Shown here: positions 51,436-59,264 of the stretch, piece by piece
Layout of the letters: each line of letters starts with the position of its first letter
Numbering within the stretch: position 1 is the first letter of the stretch
Origin: Streptomyces koelreuteriae
GTDB lineage: Bacteria > Actinomycetota > Actinomycetes > Streptomycetales > Streptomycetaceae
Length of the DNA: 64,000 bases
Reading direction: 5' to 3'
NCBI RefSeq assembly: GCF_018604545.1
Contig: NZ_CP075896.1
Coordinates: forward strand, 6,324,001 to 6,388,000
Made by a program: the position numbers and the translations under genes
Notes under the pieces: model-generated
Told to the model about the DNA's origin: nothing
The model's database searches: none
What the model saw: only the letters and a program-made list of their open reading frames with translations

Positions 51436-51861
51436 GTGAACACCGACAGCCGAAGGGTGACGCGCGGCGTCGCGAGCCGCCTGGCCGTCCCCGCCGGGGT
51501 GCTGGCCGCCGTCGCCGCCGCCTTCGCCTACGTGGGCACGGTGGACCCCAACGAACCGGGCCACTACCCCGTCTGCCCGCTGCTGCGCTACACCGGCCTG
51601 TACTGCCCCGGCTGCGGCGGACTGCGCAGCGCGCACGCCTTCGTCCACGGCGACCTCGCGGCGGCGCTCCAGGACAACGCGCTCGCCGTCCTCGGCTATC
51701 TGGGCTTCGCCGTACTGTGGACCGTATGGGTGGTCCACGCGGTCCGCGGGCGCCCCCTGCGGTTCGATCCCCGGCCGGCGCAGGTGTGGAGCCTCGGCGC
51801 GTTGCTGCTGGTCTTCACGGTTGTCCGGAACCTGCCCTTCGGTGGCTGGCTCCACCCTTGA
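51436..51861 (+). CDS. DUF2752 family membrane protein
   Basis: 141-residue protein with three membrane segments (about 15-35, 80-103, 115-133). The DUF2752 hallmark CPLLRYTGLYCPGCGGLRSAHAF lies between the first two, with three cysteines that could bind a metal or form disulfides. The function is unknown. GTG 51436 is preferred because CACAAT lies seven bases upstream; ATG 51427 would add three residues. Longer frames run through the preceding hairpin. Confidence 0.85.
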   Translation: MNTDSRRVTRGVASRLAVPAGVLAAVAAAFAYVGTVDPNEPGHYPVCPLLRYTGLYCPGCGGLRSAHAFVHGDLAAALQDNALAVLGYLGFAVLWTVWVVHAVRGRPLRFDPRPAQVWSLGALLLVFTVVRNLPFGGWLHP

Positions 51862-52000
51862 TCCGGCGGCGGACGTCCAGGTAGTGGGACCTGCGTCAAC
51901 CGGATGTGAGGCCTACGCCTTACTGCGGATACCATCGCAGTGACCATCGGTTTTCGACTGGTCGCTGGAACTGTCAACCGTCTGGAAGGGGGCCGCTCGC

Positions 52001-52810
52001 GTGAGTGTGCTCGACGAGATCATCGACGGAGTCCGTGCCGACCTCGCGGAGCGGCAGGCGCGCGTCAGCCTCGACGAGCTCAAGGAGCGCGCGGCGAAGG
52101 CTCCCGCGGCCAAGGACGGCGCGGCGGCCCTGCGCGGCGACGGCGTCAAGGTCATCTGCGAGGTCAAGCGCTCCAGCCCGTCCAAGGGCGCGCTGGCCGC
52201 GATCGCCGACCCGGCCGGGCTCGCCGCCGACTACGAGGCGGGCGGCGCGGCCGTCATCTCGGTCCTCACGGAACAGCGGCGCTTCGGCGGCTCGCTCGCC
52301 GACCTCGAGGCGGTCCGCGCCCGTGTCGACATCCCGGTCCTGCGCAAGGACTTCGTCGTCACGTCGTACCAGCTCTGGGAGGCCCGGGCCTACGGCGCGG
52401 ACGTCGTCCTGCTGATCGTCGCGGCCCTCGACCAGCCCGCCCTGGAGTCCCTCATCGAGCGCGCCGAGTCCATCGGGCTCACCCCGCTCGTCGAGGTGCA
52501 CGACGAGGACGAGGTCGAGCGGGCGGTCGACGCGGGTGCCCGGGTGATCGGCGTCAACGCGCGCAACCTCAAGACCCTCGAGGTCGACCGCGGCACCTTC
52601 GAGCGTCTGGCCCCCGAGATCCCCGACCACATCATCAAGATCGCAGAGTCGGGCGTCCGCGGTCCCCACGACCTCATCGCCTACGCCAACGCCGGCGCCG
52701 ACGCAGTCCTGGTCGGCGAGTCCCTCGTCACCGGCAAGGACCCCAAGACGGCGGTCTCCGACCTGGTGGCAGCGGGCGAACACCCCGCACTCCGGCACGG
52801 CCGAAGCTGA
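52001..52810 (+). CDS. trpC: Indole-3-glycerol phosphate synthase TrpC
   Basis: Monofunctional (beta/alpha)8 enzyme of 269 residues that closes the indole ring from CdRP; it is not fused to TrpF. Signatures are VICEVKRSSPSKG near residue 50 with the catalytic Glu and Lys, RKDFVVTSYQLWEARAYGAD, GVNARNLKTLEVD, and IAESGVRGPHDL with the phosphate site. GTG 52001 has an excellent GGAAGGGGG site. The 139-base gap before it should hold a promoter for trpC-M-B-A, but no box pair stands out. Confidence 0.96.
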   Translation: MSVLDEIIDGVRADLAERQARVSLDELKERAAKAPAAKDGAAALRGDGVKVICEVKRSSPSKGALAAIADPAGLAADYEAGGAAVISVLTEQRRFGGSLADLEAVRARVDIPVLRKDFVVTSYQLWEARAYGADVVLLIVAALDQPALESLIERAESIGLTPLVEVHDEDEVERAVDAGARVIGVNARNLKTLEVDRGTFERLAPEIPDHIIKIAESGVRGPHDLIAYANAGADAVLVGESLVTGKDPKTAVSDLVAAGEHPALRHGRS

Positions 52811-52818
52811 TCTCCCGC

Positions 52819-52824
52819 TAGGCT
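52819..52824 (+). promoter_or_regulatory. -10-like box, leaderless trpM transcript
   Basis: TAGGCT is seven bases before ATG 52832, with no ribosome-binding site, suggesting trpM has its own leaderless promoter between trpC and trpB. Confidence 0.5.
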
Positions 52825-52831
52825 TGCCCCG

Positions 52832-53044
52832 ATGACTCTCACCATGACGACCGTGGACCGGTACGCCCGCCTCGCGCGCGGCTGCCGCCCCCGCGGCTGC
52901 CGAGCCCCGGCCCGCCGGGTCCACGGCCGCCGCGTGCGGTACGTCATCGGTGACGAGCCCGGGCAGGTCAACGGCATGCGATGGCAGGACTTCAGGGGCG
53001 CGGGGAACTGCGCGACCAGCCACGTCCGGCCCGCAGCCGCCTGA
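52832..53044 (+). CDS. trpM: Small regulatory protein TrpM
   Basis: 70-residue basic protein in the trpC-trpB gap, where Streptomyces coelicolor has trpM (also trpX), reported to modulate tryptophan metabolism and differentiation. The peptide is Arg-rich with two cysteines in GCRPRGCRAPARRVHGRRV, followed by YVIGDEPGQVNGMRWQ. No catalytic motif is visible. The identification rests on position, size and general character. Its start fits a leaderless promoter. The tail after residue 55 may differ between species. Confidence 0.8.
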   Translation: MTLTMTTVDRYARLARGCRPRGCRAPARRVHGRRVRYVIGDEPGQVNGMRWQDFRGAGNCATSHVRPAAA

Positions 53045-53106
53045 CGGATCCCCGCCCCCACGGCGATTAGTGCATTCCACACACAACTCACCGTGAAGGT
53101 TTCCGC

Positions 53107-54393
53107 ATGCCCAGTCAGTTCTTCATCCCCGACCCGGAGGGTCAAACCCCGAACCCCGAAGGCTACTTCGGGGCCTTCGGCGGCAAGTTCATCCCGGAGG
53201 CCCTCGTCGCCGCCGTGGACGAGGTGGCCGTCGAGTACGACAAGGCCAAGCACGACCCCGAGTTCGCCAAGGAACTCGACGACCTCCTGGTCAACTACAC
53301 CGGCCGCCCCTCGGCACTCACCGAGGTCCCCCGCTTCGCCGCCGAAGCGGGCGGCGCAAGGATCTTCCTGAAGCGGGAAGACCTCAACCACACCGGCTCC
53401 CACAAGATCAACAACGTCCTCGGCCAGGCCCTGCTCACCAAGCGCATGGGCAAGACCCGCGTCATCGCCGAGACGGGCGCCGGCCAGCACGGCGTCGCCA
53501 CGGCCACCGCCTGCGCGCTCTTCGGCCTCGAGTGCACGATCTACATGGGCGAGATCGACACCCAGCGCCAGGCCCTCAACGTCGCCCGCATGCGCATGCT
53601 CGGCGCCGAGGTCATCGCCGTGAAGTCCGGCAGCCGCACGCTGAAGGACGCCATCAACGAGGCCTTCCGCGACTGGGTCGCCAACGTCGACCACACCCAC
53701 TACCTCTTCGGTACGGTCGCCGGCCCGCACCCCTTCCCGGCCATGGTCCGCGACTTCCACCGGGTCATCGGCGTCGAGACCCGCCGCCAGCTCCTGGAGC
53801 GCGCCGGGCGCCTCCCCGACGCGGCGATCGCCTGCGTCGGCGGCGGCTCCAACGCCATCGGCCTCTTCCACGCCTTCATCCCGGACACGGACGTTCGCCT
53901 CATCGGCTGCGAGCCGGCGGGCCACGGCGTCGAGACCGGCGAGCACGCGGCCACCCTGACGGCGGGCGAGCCCGGCATCCTGCACGGTTCGCGCTCGTAC
54001 GTCCTCCAGGACGACGAGGGCCAGATCACCGAGCCGTACTCGATCTCGGCCGGTCTGGACTACCCGGGCATCGGCCCCGAGCACTCCTACCTCAAGGACT
54101 CCGGCCGCGGCGAGTACCGCGCGGTCACGGACGACGCGGCCATGCAGGCCCTGCGCCTGCTGTCCCGCACCGAGGGCATCATCCCGGCCATCGAGAGCGC
54201 CCACGCGCTGGCCGGCGCCCTGGAGGTCGGCAGGGAACTGGGCAAGGACGGGCTGATCGTGGTCAACCTGTCCGGCCGCGGCGACAAGGACATGGACACC
54301 GCCGCCCGCTACTTCGGCCTCTACGACACCGACGCCGAGGTCGCCGCCGACGCGGACACCGACACCGCAGAGATCGAGGGGGACGCCAAGTGA
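53107..54393 (+). CDS. trpB: Tryptophan synthase beta subunit TrpB
   Basis: PLP enzyme (428 residues) that joins indole and serine. The Schiff-base lysine is Lys100 in HTGSHKINN. Phosphate loop CVGGGSNAIG, the AETGAGQHGVATA channel-lid region and LSGRGDKD are all intact. ATG 53107 has GAAGG eight bases upstream. About 17 extra acidic residues (from VAADADTDTAEIEGD) extend the C-terminus. The stop overlaps the trpA start (GTGA). Confidence 0.97.
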   Translation: MPSQFFIPDPEGQTPNPEGYFGAFGGKFIPEALVAAVDEVAVEYDKAKHDPEFAKELDDLLVNYTGRPSALTEVPRFAAEAGGARIFLKREDLNHTGSHKINNVLGQALLTKRMGKTRVIAETGAGQHGVATATACALFGLECTIYMGEIDTQRQALNVARMRMLGAEVIAVKSGSRTLKDAINEAFRDWVANVDHTHYLFGTVAGPHPFPAMVRDFHRVIGVETRRQLLERAGRLPDAAIACVGGGSNAIGLFHAFIPDTDVRLIGCEPAGHGVETGEHAATLTAGEPGILHGSRSYVLQDDEGQITEPYSISAGLDYPGIGPEHSYLKDSGRGEYRAVTDDAAMQALRLLSRTEGIIPAIESAHALAGALEVGRELGKDGLIVVNLSGRGDKDMDTAARYFGLYDTDAEVAADADTDTAEIEGDAK

Positions 54394-55208
54394 GCGGCAA
54401 CATCCAGCTGTTGAGCGACACCCTGGCAGCGGCGAAGTCCGAGGGCCGGTCCGCCCTCATCGCCTACCTCCCGGCCGGGTTCCCGACCGTGGACGGCGGC
54501 ATCGAGGCCATCAAGGCCGTCATCGACGGCGGCGCCGACGTCGTCGAGGTCGGTCTGCCGCACAGCGACCCCGTCCTCGACGGCCCCGTCATCCAGACCG
54601 CCGACGACATCGCCCTGCGCGGCGGCGTGAAGATCGCCGATGTGATGCGCACGGTCCGCGAGGCCCACCGGGCCACCGGCAAGCCCATCCTGGTCATGAC
54701 GTACTGGAACCCCATCGACCGCTACGGCGTCGAGCGGTTCACCGCCGAACTCGCCGAGGCGGGCGGCGCCGGGTGCATCCTGCCCGACCTGCCCGTGCAG
54801 GAGTCGGCGCTGTGGAGGGAGCACGCGGAGAAGCACGGGCTCGCCACGGTCTTCGTCGTCGCCCCCAGCAGCAAGGACGCGCGGCTCGCGGACATCACCG
54901 CCGCGGGCAGCGGCTTCGTCTACGCCGCCTCCCTCATGGGCGTCACCGGCACCCGCGCGACCGTCAGCTCGCAGGCCGAGAACCTGGTGGCACGCACCCG
55001 CGCCACCGGCACCGGCCTGCCGGTCTGTGTGGGGCTTGGCGTCTCCGACGCCACCCAGGCCGCCGAGGTCGCCCGCTTCGCCGACGGCGTGATCGTCGGC
55101 TCGGCGTTCGTCAAGGCCATGCTGGACGCGCCGGACGACGCGGCCGGTGTCGAGGCCGTCCGCGCGCTCGCCGGCGACCTCGCGAAGGGCGTGCGCCGAC
55201 AGGCGTAA
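54390..55208 (+). CDS. trpA: Tryptophan synthase alpha subunit TrpA
   Basis: (beta/alpha)8 subunit of 272 residues that splits indole-3-glycerol phosphate. Catalytic Glu53 is in VVEVGLPHSD and Asp64 in PVLDGPVIQ. The phosphate site GLGVSDATQA and the ASLMGVTGTR loop are intact. GTG 54390 overlaps the trpB stop; the open frame further upstream lies within trpB. A hairpin terminator follows after 47 bases, ending the trp genes. Confidence 0.97.
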   Translation: MSGNIQLLSDTLAAAKSEGRSALIAYLPAGFPTVDGGIEAIKAVIDGGADVVEVGLPHSDPVLDGPVIQTADDIALRGGVKIADVMRTVREAHRATGKPILVMTYWNPIDRYGVERFTAELAEAGGAGCILPDLPVQESALWREHAEKHGLATVFVVAPSSKDARLADITAAGSGFVYAASLMGVTGTRATVSSQAENLVARTRATGTGLPVCVGLGVSDATQAAEVARFADGVIVGSAFVKAMLDAPDDAAGVEAVRALAGDLAKGVRRQA

Positions 55209-55255
55209 GAAAACGGGAAGTCATACCGGTCCCTCGTACGGGTGGACCTGGGGCT

Positions 55256-55278
55256 GGGGAGGCGCGCTGCGCCTCCCC
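55256..55278 (+). terminator. Hairpin terminator after trpA
   Basis: Ten-base perfect stem (55256-55265 with 55269-55278) and GCT loop, followed by GGTTCGTTT. Confidence 0.75.
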
Positions 55279-55294
55279 GGTTCGTTTCCGGGGT

Positions 55295-56071
55295 GTGAGC
55301 GACAAGAACCGTGAGGGAAAGCGCACCGCCCGGGAGAAGCTGGCGGTCGAGCGTGAGAAGCAGAAGTCCGCGGACAAGCGCCGGCGCGCGCTGATCGTGG
55401 GCGGGGCCGTCGTCGCCGTCCTGGGTCTCGCGGCGGTGATCGGCGTCGTCGCCGCCAACGCCGGCAAGGAGGACGACAGCGAGGCGTCGGGTCCGGTCGT
55501 CGCTCCCTCGGGAGCGCAGGGCAAGGACGGCCTCGCCATCCCGGTCGGCAAGGACAGCGCCAAGTCCACGCTCACGGTGTGGGAGGACTTCCGCTGCCCG
55601 GCCTGCAAGTCCTTCGAGACGACGTACCGGCCGGTGATCCACGAGCTGACGAAGGCCGGCGAGCTGAAGGTGGAGTACCACCTGGTCACCCTCATCGACG
55701 GCAACATGCGCGGCACGGGCTCGCGCAACGCGGCCAACGCCGCGGCCTGCGCCCAGGACGCCGGGAAGTACCCCGCGTACCACGACGTGCTCTTCGACAA
55801 CCAGCCCCCCGAGGTCGACGACGCCTACGCCGACAACGACAAGCTGATCGAGCTGGCCGGCAAGGTCGACGGCCTGGACACGCCCGCCTTCCGCAAGTGC
55901 GTGCAGAACGGCACGCACAACGGCTGGGTCGCCAAGTCGCATCAGGCATTCAACAAGGGCGGTTTCTCGGGCACGCCGACCGTGCTGTTCAAGGGCGAGA
56001 ACATCTACCAGGACCGGGCGATGACCCCGGCGAAGCTGAAGCAGATGGTGCTGGAGGCGAACAAGGGGTAA
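55295..56071 (+). CDS. Second membrane-anchored DsbA-like thiol oxidoreductase
   Basis: 258-residue paralogue of the 26310 gene: charged cytoplasmic N-terminus rich in Lys, Arg and Glu (1-31), one membrane helix (about 32-55) and an external DsbA-type thioredoxin domain. The active site is Cys101-Pro-Ala-Cys104, and the cis-Pro loop is SGTPTVLF. Two further cysteines (AAACAQDA and FRKCVQNG) differ from the first copy. GTG 55295 is the only start near the beginning of homology; its ribosome-binding site is weak. The frame upstream lies inside trpA. Confidence 0.9.
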   Translation: MSDKNREGKRTAREKLAVEREKQKSADKRRRALIVGGAVVAVLGLAAVIGVVAANAGKEDDSEASGPVVAPSGAQGKDGLAIPVGKDSAKSTLTVWEDFRCPACKSFETTYRPVIHELTKAGELKVEYHLVTLIDGNMRGTGSRNAANAAACAQDAGKYPAYHDVLFDNQPPEVDDAYADNDKLIELAGKVDGLDTPAFRKCVQNGTHNGWVAKSHQAFNKGGFSGTPTVLFKGENIYQDRAMTPAKLKQMVLEANKG

Positions 56072-56155
56072 AGGCGTTTCTCACGCCCCCGTTATGGACC
56101 CGTAGCCGGGCTGCCTGCCGTGGGCCCGGTGCGGCAGGGTAGCGTCGACCTTGCC

Positions 56156-57130
56156 ATGGAACTTGCCTTCATTCCCAGCCCGTCGCGCGGGGTGCTGTAC
56201 CTCGGCCCCATTCCGCTGCGCGGCTACGCGTTCTGCATCATCATCGGCGTCTTCGTTGCCGTCTGGCTCGGCAACAAGCGCTGGATCGCCCGCGGCGGGC
56301 GGGCCGGCACGGTGGCCGACATCGCGGTCTGGGCCGTGCCCTTCGGCCTCGTCGGCGGCCGGCTCTACCACGTGATCACGGACTACGAGCTGTACTTCAG
56401 CGAGGGCCGTGACTGGGTGGACGCCTTCAAGATCTGGGAGGGCGGTCTCGGCATCTGGGGCGCGATCGCGCTGGGCGCGCTGGGCGCGTGGATCGGCTGC
56501 CGCCGCCGGGGCATCCCGATGCCGGCCTACGCCGACGCCGTCGCCCCGGGCATCGCCCTCGCCCAGGCCATCGGCCGCTGGGGCAACTGGTTCAACCAGG
56601 AGCTGTACGGCAAGCCGACCGATCTGCCGTGGGCCCTGGAGATCACGTCCTCGGCGGACGGGCGGGTGCCGGGCACCTACCACCCGACGTTCCTGTACGA
56701 GTCGCTCTGGTGCATCGGCGTCGCCGTGCTGGTCATCTGGGCCGACCGCCGCTTCCGGCTCGGACACGGGCGGGCGTTCGCGCTGTACGTCGCCGCGTAC
56801 TGCGCGGGGCGCGGGTGGATCGAGTACATGCGTGTCGACGACGCCCACCACATCCTGGGCCTCCGGCTGAACGTGTGGACCGCGATCCTGGTGTTCCTGC
56901 TCGCGGTCGCCTACCTGGTGATCTCGGCGAAGAAGAGCCCCGGCCGGGAAGAGGTCGTGGAGCCCGGCGCGGACGCCTCCGGCATTGAAGCCGACGAAGC
57001 CGACGGTGGCGAGAAGGCCAAGGCCGCCGCTGACGCCGACAAGGACGACGAGGCCGAGGCCGAGTCCAAGGACGAAGAGGCCGAGGACGACGAGGCCAAG
57101 GACGGGGCCGGGTCGGCGAAGAAGACCTGA
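56156..57130 (+). CDS. lgt: Prolipoprotein diacylglyceryl transferase Lgt
   Basis: Membrane enzyme (324 residues) that attaches diacylglycerol to the lipobox cysteine of prolipoproteins, before LspA acts. Seven membrane segments span residues 1-268. The signature GRWGNWFNQELYGKPTDLPW contains the invariant Arg and Asn, and GGRLYHVI carries a conserved Arg. The last 55 residues are an acidic Glu/Asp/Lys/Ala tail (DKDDEAEAESKDEEAEDDEA) not needed in the E. coli enzyme. ATG 56156 follows TAGCGT by 10 bases. Confidence 0.96.
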   Translation: MELAFIPSPSRGVLYLGPIPLRGYAFCIIIGVFVAVWLGNKRWIARGGRAGTVADIAVWAVPFGLVGGRLYHVITDYELYFSEGRDWVDAFKIWEGGLGIWGAIALGALGAWIGCRRRGIPMPAYADAVAPGIALAQAIGRWGNWFNQELYGKPTDLPWALEITSSADGRVPGTYHPTFLYESLWCIGVAVLVIWADRRFRLGHGRAFALYVAAYCAGRGWIEYMRVDDAHHILGLRLNVWTAILVFLLAVAYLVISAKKSPGREEVVEPGADASGIEADEADGGEKAKAAADADKDDEAEAESKDEEAEDDEAKDGAGSAKKT

Positions 57131-57136
57131 CCGTCT

Positions 57137-57166
57137 GCCGTAGCCGTAGCCGTAGCCGTAGCCGTA
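57137..57166 (+). repeat. Hexanucleotide tandem repeat, five GCCGTA units
   Basis: Five perfect copies of GCCGTA begin seven bases after the lgt stop, before the following hairpin. Non-coding; copy number could vary by slippage. Confidence 0.85.
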
Positions 57167-57173
57167 TACATGA

Positions 57174-57207
57174 CCGAGGGCGCCCGGAGATCTCCGGGCG
57201 CCCTCGG
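57174..57207. terminator. Bidirectional hairpin between lgt and the CitE-like gene
   Basis: Perfect 34-base palindrome with 17-base arms (57174-57190 with 57191-57207) between two convergent genes. No U-run on either side. Confidence 0.75.
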
Positions 57208-57213
57208 TGTGTC

Positions 57214-58038
57214 TCAGCGGCGGCGGGCCAGGGACAGGGTGCGCTGGGCCGCCGTCACCACCGCCGCGTCGACGAAGCAGCCGTCCGGAAGGGCTTGGGC
57301 GCCCTGCTGCGTCGTCGCCGCCTTGAGGATCGTCTCCGCGTGTTCGATCTCCGCCTCGGTGGGCAGAAAGGCACGTTCGATGACCGCCAGCTGACGGGGG
57401 TGGATCGCGGCGCGGCCCAGAAAGCCCAGGGCGCGGCCATGGGCGCAGGAGGTCGCCAGGCCCGCCAGGTCGCGGACGTCCGGATGGACCGACTGCGCCG
57501 GAGGGGGCAGGCCCGCCGCCCGGGCGGCCACGATCACCCGGGAGCGGGACCAGTCGAGACCCGCGTCGTCCCGTACGCCCAGGTCGGCCCGTAGGTCCGC
57601 CTCCCCGAGCGCGATACCCCGCAGCGACGGGTGGGCGCTTGCGACGGCGTACGCGTGTTCCACTCCGAGGGCCGACTCCAGCAGGGCGTACAGCGGCAGC
57701 CCCGGAGGGACGGCGCGCTCGGCGATCCGGACGACCTCGGCGGGTGAGGTGATCTTGGGGAGCCGCAGGGCACAGAGGCCGGGGGCGCGGGCCACGGCCG
57801 CGATGTCCGGGGCGGCCCAAGGGGTGTCCAGGGCGTTGACGCGGACGTGGACCGGGATCGGCGGCAGCTCGCCGAGCAGATCGGCGGTGGCGGCGCGGGC
57901 GTAGGCCTTGCGGTCCGGGTCGACCGCGTCCTCCAGGTCCACGACGACGATGTCGGCGCCGGAGGTGAGGGCCTTCGCCACCACGTGCGGGCGGTCGCCC
58001 GGGGCGTACAGCCAGGTGAGCGGGTAGGCCGCCGTCAC
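57214..58038 (-). CDS. CitE-like CoA-ester lyase (HpcH/HpaI superfamily)
   Basis: 274-residue TIM-barrel lyase of the CitE branch, which cleaves or forms (3S)-citryl-, citramalyl- or malyl-CoA. Landmarks are WLYAPGDRPHVVAKAL, VVVDLEDAVDPDRKAYAR with the metal and acidic residues, VRVNALDTPW, LRLPKITSPAEV with the catalytic-site Lys, LLESALGVEHAY, and a late GRAAIHPRQLAVIERAF. Stand-alone CitE proteins are not citrate lyases; some act on citramalyl-CoA in itaconate breakdown. GTG 58038 overlaps the stop of the CoA-transferase gene (GTGA). Exact substrate unknown. Confidence 0.9.
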   Translation of the reverse strand: MTAAYPLTWLYAPGDRPHVVAKALTSGADIVVVDLEDAVDPDRKAYARAATADLLGELPPIPVHVRVNALDTPWAAPDIAAVARAPGLCALRLPKITSPAEVVRIAERAVPPGLPLYALLESALGVEHAYAVASAHPSLRGIALGEADLRADLGVRDDAGLDWSRSRVIVAARAAGLPPPAQSVHPDVRDLAGLATSCAHGRALGFLGRAAIHPRQLAVIERAFLPTEAEIEHAETILKAATTQQGAQALPDGCFVDAAVVTAAQRTLSLARRR

Positions 58039-59264
58039 AGGGCGCCCTCCGCGCGCAGCGCCGTGAGGTCGGCCGGGGTGAGGCCCAGCTCGGTCAGGAC
58101 CTCGTCGGTGTCGGCGCCGTGCGGGCGGCCGGCCCAGCGGATCGCGCCGGGGGTGGCGGAGAGGCGGAAGAGGACGTTCTGCATGCGCAGGGGGCCCAGT
58201 TCCGGGTCGTCGACCGTGGTGATGGTGTTGAGGGCCTGGTACTGCGGGTCCGCCATCACGTCCCGGACGTCCTGGACCGGGGCGACGGCCGCCTCCGCCT
58301 TCTCGAAGGCCGCCAGGACGTCCACGCGGGTGCGCGCGGCGATCCAGGAGCCGACCGCCTCGTCCAGGAGGTCGGCGTGGCGGGCGCGGTCGGCGCCGGT
58401 GGCGAACCACGGTTCGTCGATCAGTTCCGGGCGGCCCACCAGGTGCATCACGCGTTCCGCGACCGACTGGGCCGACGTGGAGACCGCGACCCAGGTGCCG
58501 TCGGCGGTGCGGTAGACGCCGCGCGGGGCGTTGTTGGGGGAGCGGTTGCCGGTGCGGGGCTGGACGTGGCCGAGCTGGTCGTACCAGAGGGGCTGGGGGC
58601 CGAGGGCGGCCAGGATCGGTTCGATCAGGGCCATGTCGACGACCTGGCCCTCGCCGGTGCGCTCGCGGGCCGCCAGCGCCGTCATCACCGCGTACGCCGT
58701 CGTCAGGCCCGCGATGGAGTCGGCCAGGCCGAAGGGCGGCAGGGTCGGGGGTGCGTCGGGTTCGCCGGTGATCGCGGCGAAGCCGCTCATCGCCTCGGCG
58801 AGGGTGCCGAAGCCGGGGCGGTGTGCGTAGGGGCCGAACTGGCCGAAGGCGGTGACCCGGGCCAGGACCAGGCGGGGGTTGACGGCCGACAGCTCCGGCC
58901 AGCCGAGGTCCCACTTCTCCAGGGTACCGGGGCGGAAGTTCTCGATGACCACGTCGGCGGTGGCGGCGAGGCGCAGGAGGGTGGTGCGGCCGCCGGGCTT
59001 CGACAGGTCCAGGGTGATGGTGCGCTTGTTGCGGCCGAGCGTCTTCCACCACAGGCCGACGCCGTCCTTCGACGGTCCGTGGCCGCGGGAGGGGTCCGGT
59101 TTCGACGGGTGCTCGACCTTGACGACCTCGGCGCCGAAGTCGCCCAGCAGGGTGGCGGCGAGCGGGCCGGCGAAGAGGGTGGCGAGGTCGAGGACGCGGA
59201 GGCCGGAGAGGGGAGCGGTCGTGGGCGCGGTGATGGGTGCGGGCGGGGGCGGGGCAGCGGTCAT
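58035..59264 (-). CDS. Family III CoA-transferase (CaiB/BaiF type)
   Basis: 409-residue class III CoA-transferase. The N-terminal LRVLDLATLFAGPLAATLLGDFGAEVVKVEHP and LGRNKRTITLDLSKPGGR are family hallmarks, and the acyl-carrying aspartate is expected in VDMALIEPILA. The usual GTP-type Pro/Gly-rich C-terminus is present. It could activate a dicarboxylic or hydroxy acid to a CoA ester that the adjoining CitE-like lyase then splits. ATG 59264 overlaps the upstream stop (ATGA); the longer frame to 59876 is antiphase to the ADP-ribosylglycohydrolase gene. Confidence 0.92.
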   Translation of the reverse strand: MTAAPPPPAPITAPTTAPLSGLRVLDLATLFAGPLAATLLGDFGAEVVKVEHPSKPDPSRGHGPSKDGVGLWWKTLGRNKRTITLDLSKPGGRTTLLRLAATADVVIENFRPGTLEKWDLGWPELSAVNPRLVLARVTAFGQFGPYAHRPGFGTLAEAMSGFAAITGEPDAPPTLPPFGLADSIAGLTTAYAVMTALAARERTGEGQVVDMALIEPILAALGPQPLWYDQLGHVQPRTGNRSPNNAPRGVYRTADGTWVAVSTSAQSVAERVMHLVGRPELIDEPWFATGADRARHADLLDEAVGSWIAARTRVDVLAAFEKAEAAVAPVQDVRDVMADPQYQALNTITTVDDPELGPLRMQNVLFRLSATPGAIRWAGRPHGADTDEVLTELGLTPADLTALRAEGAL

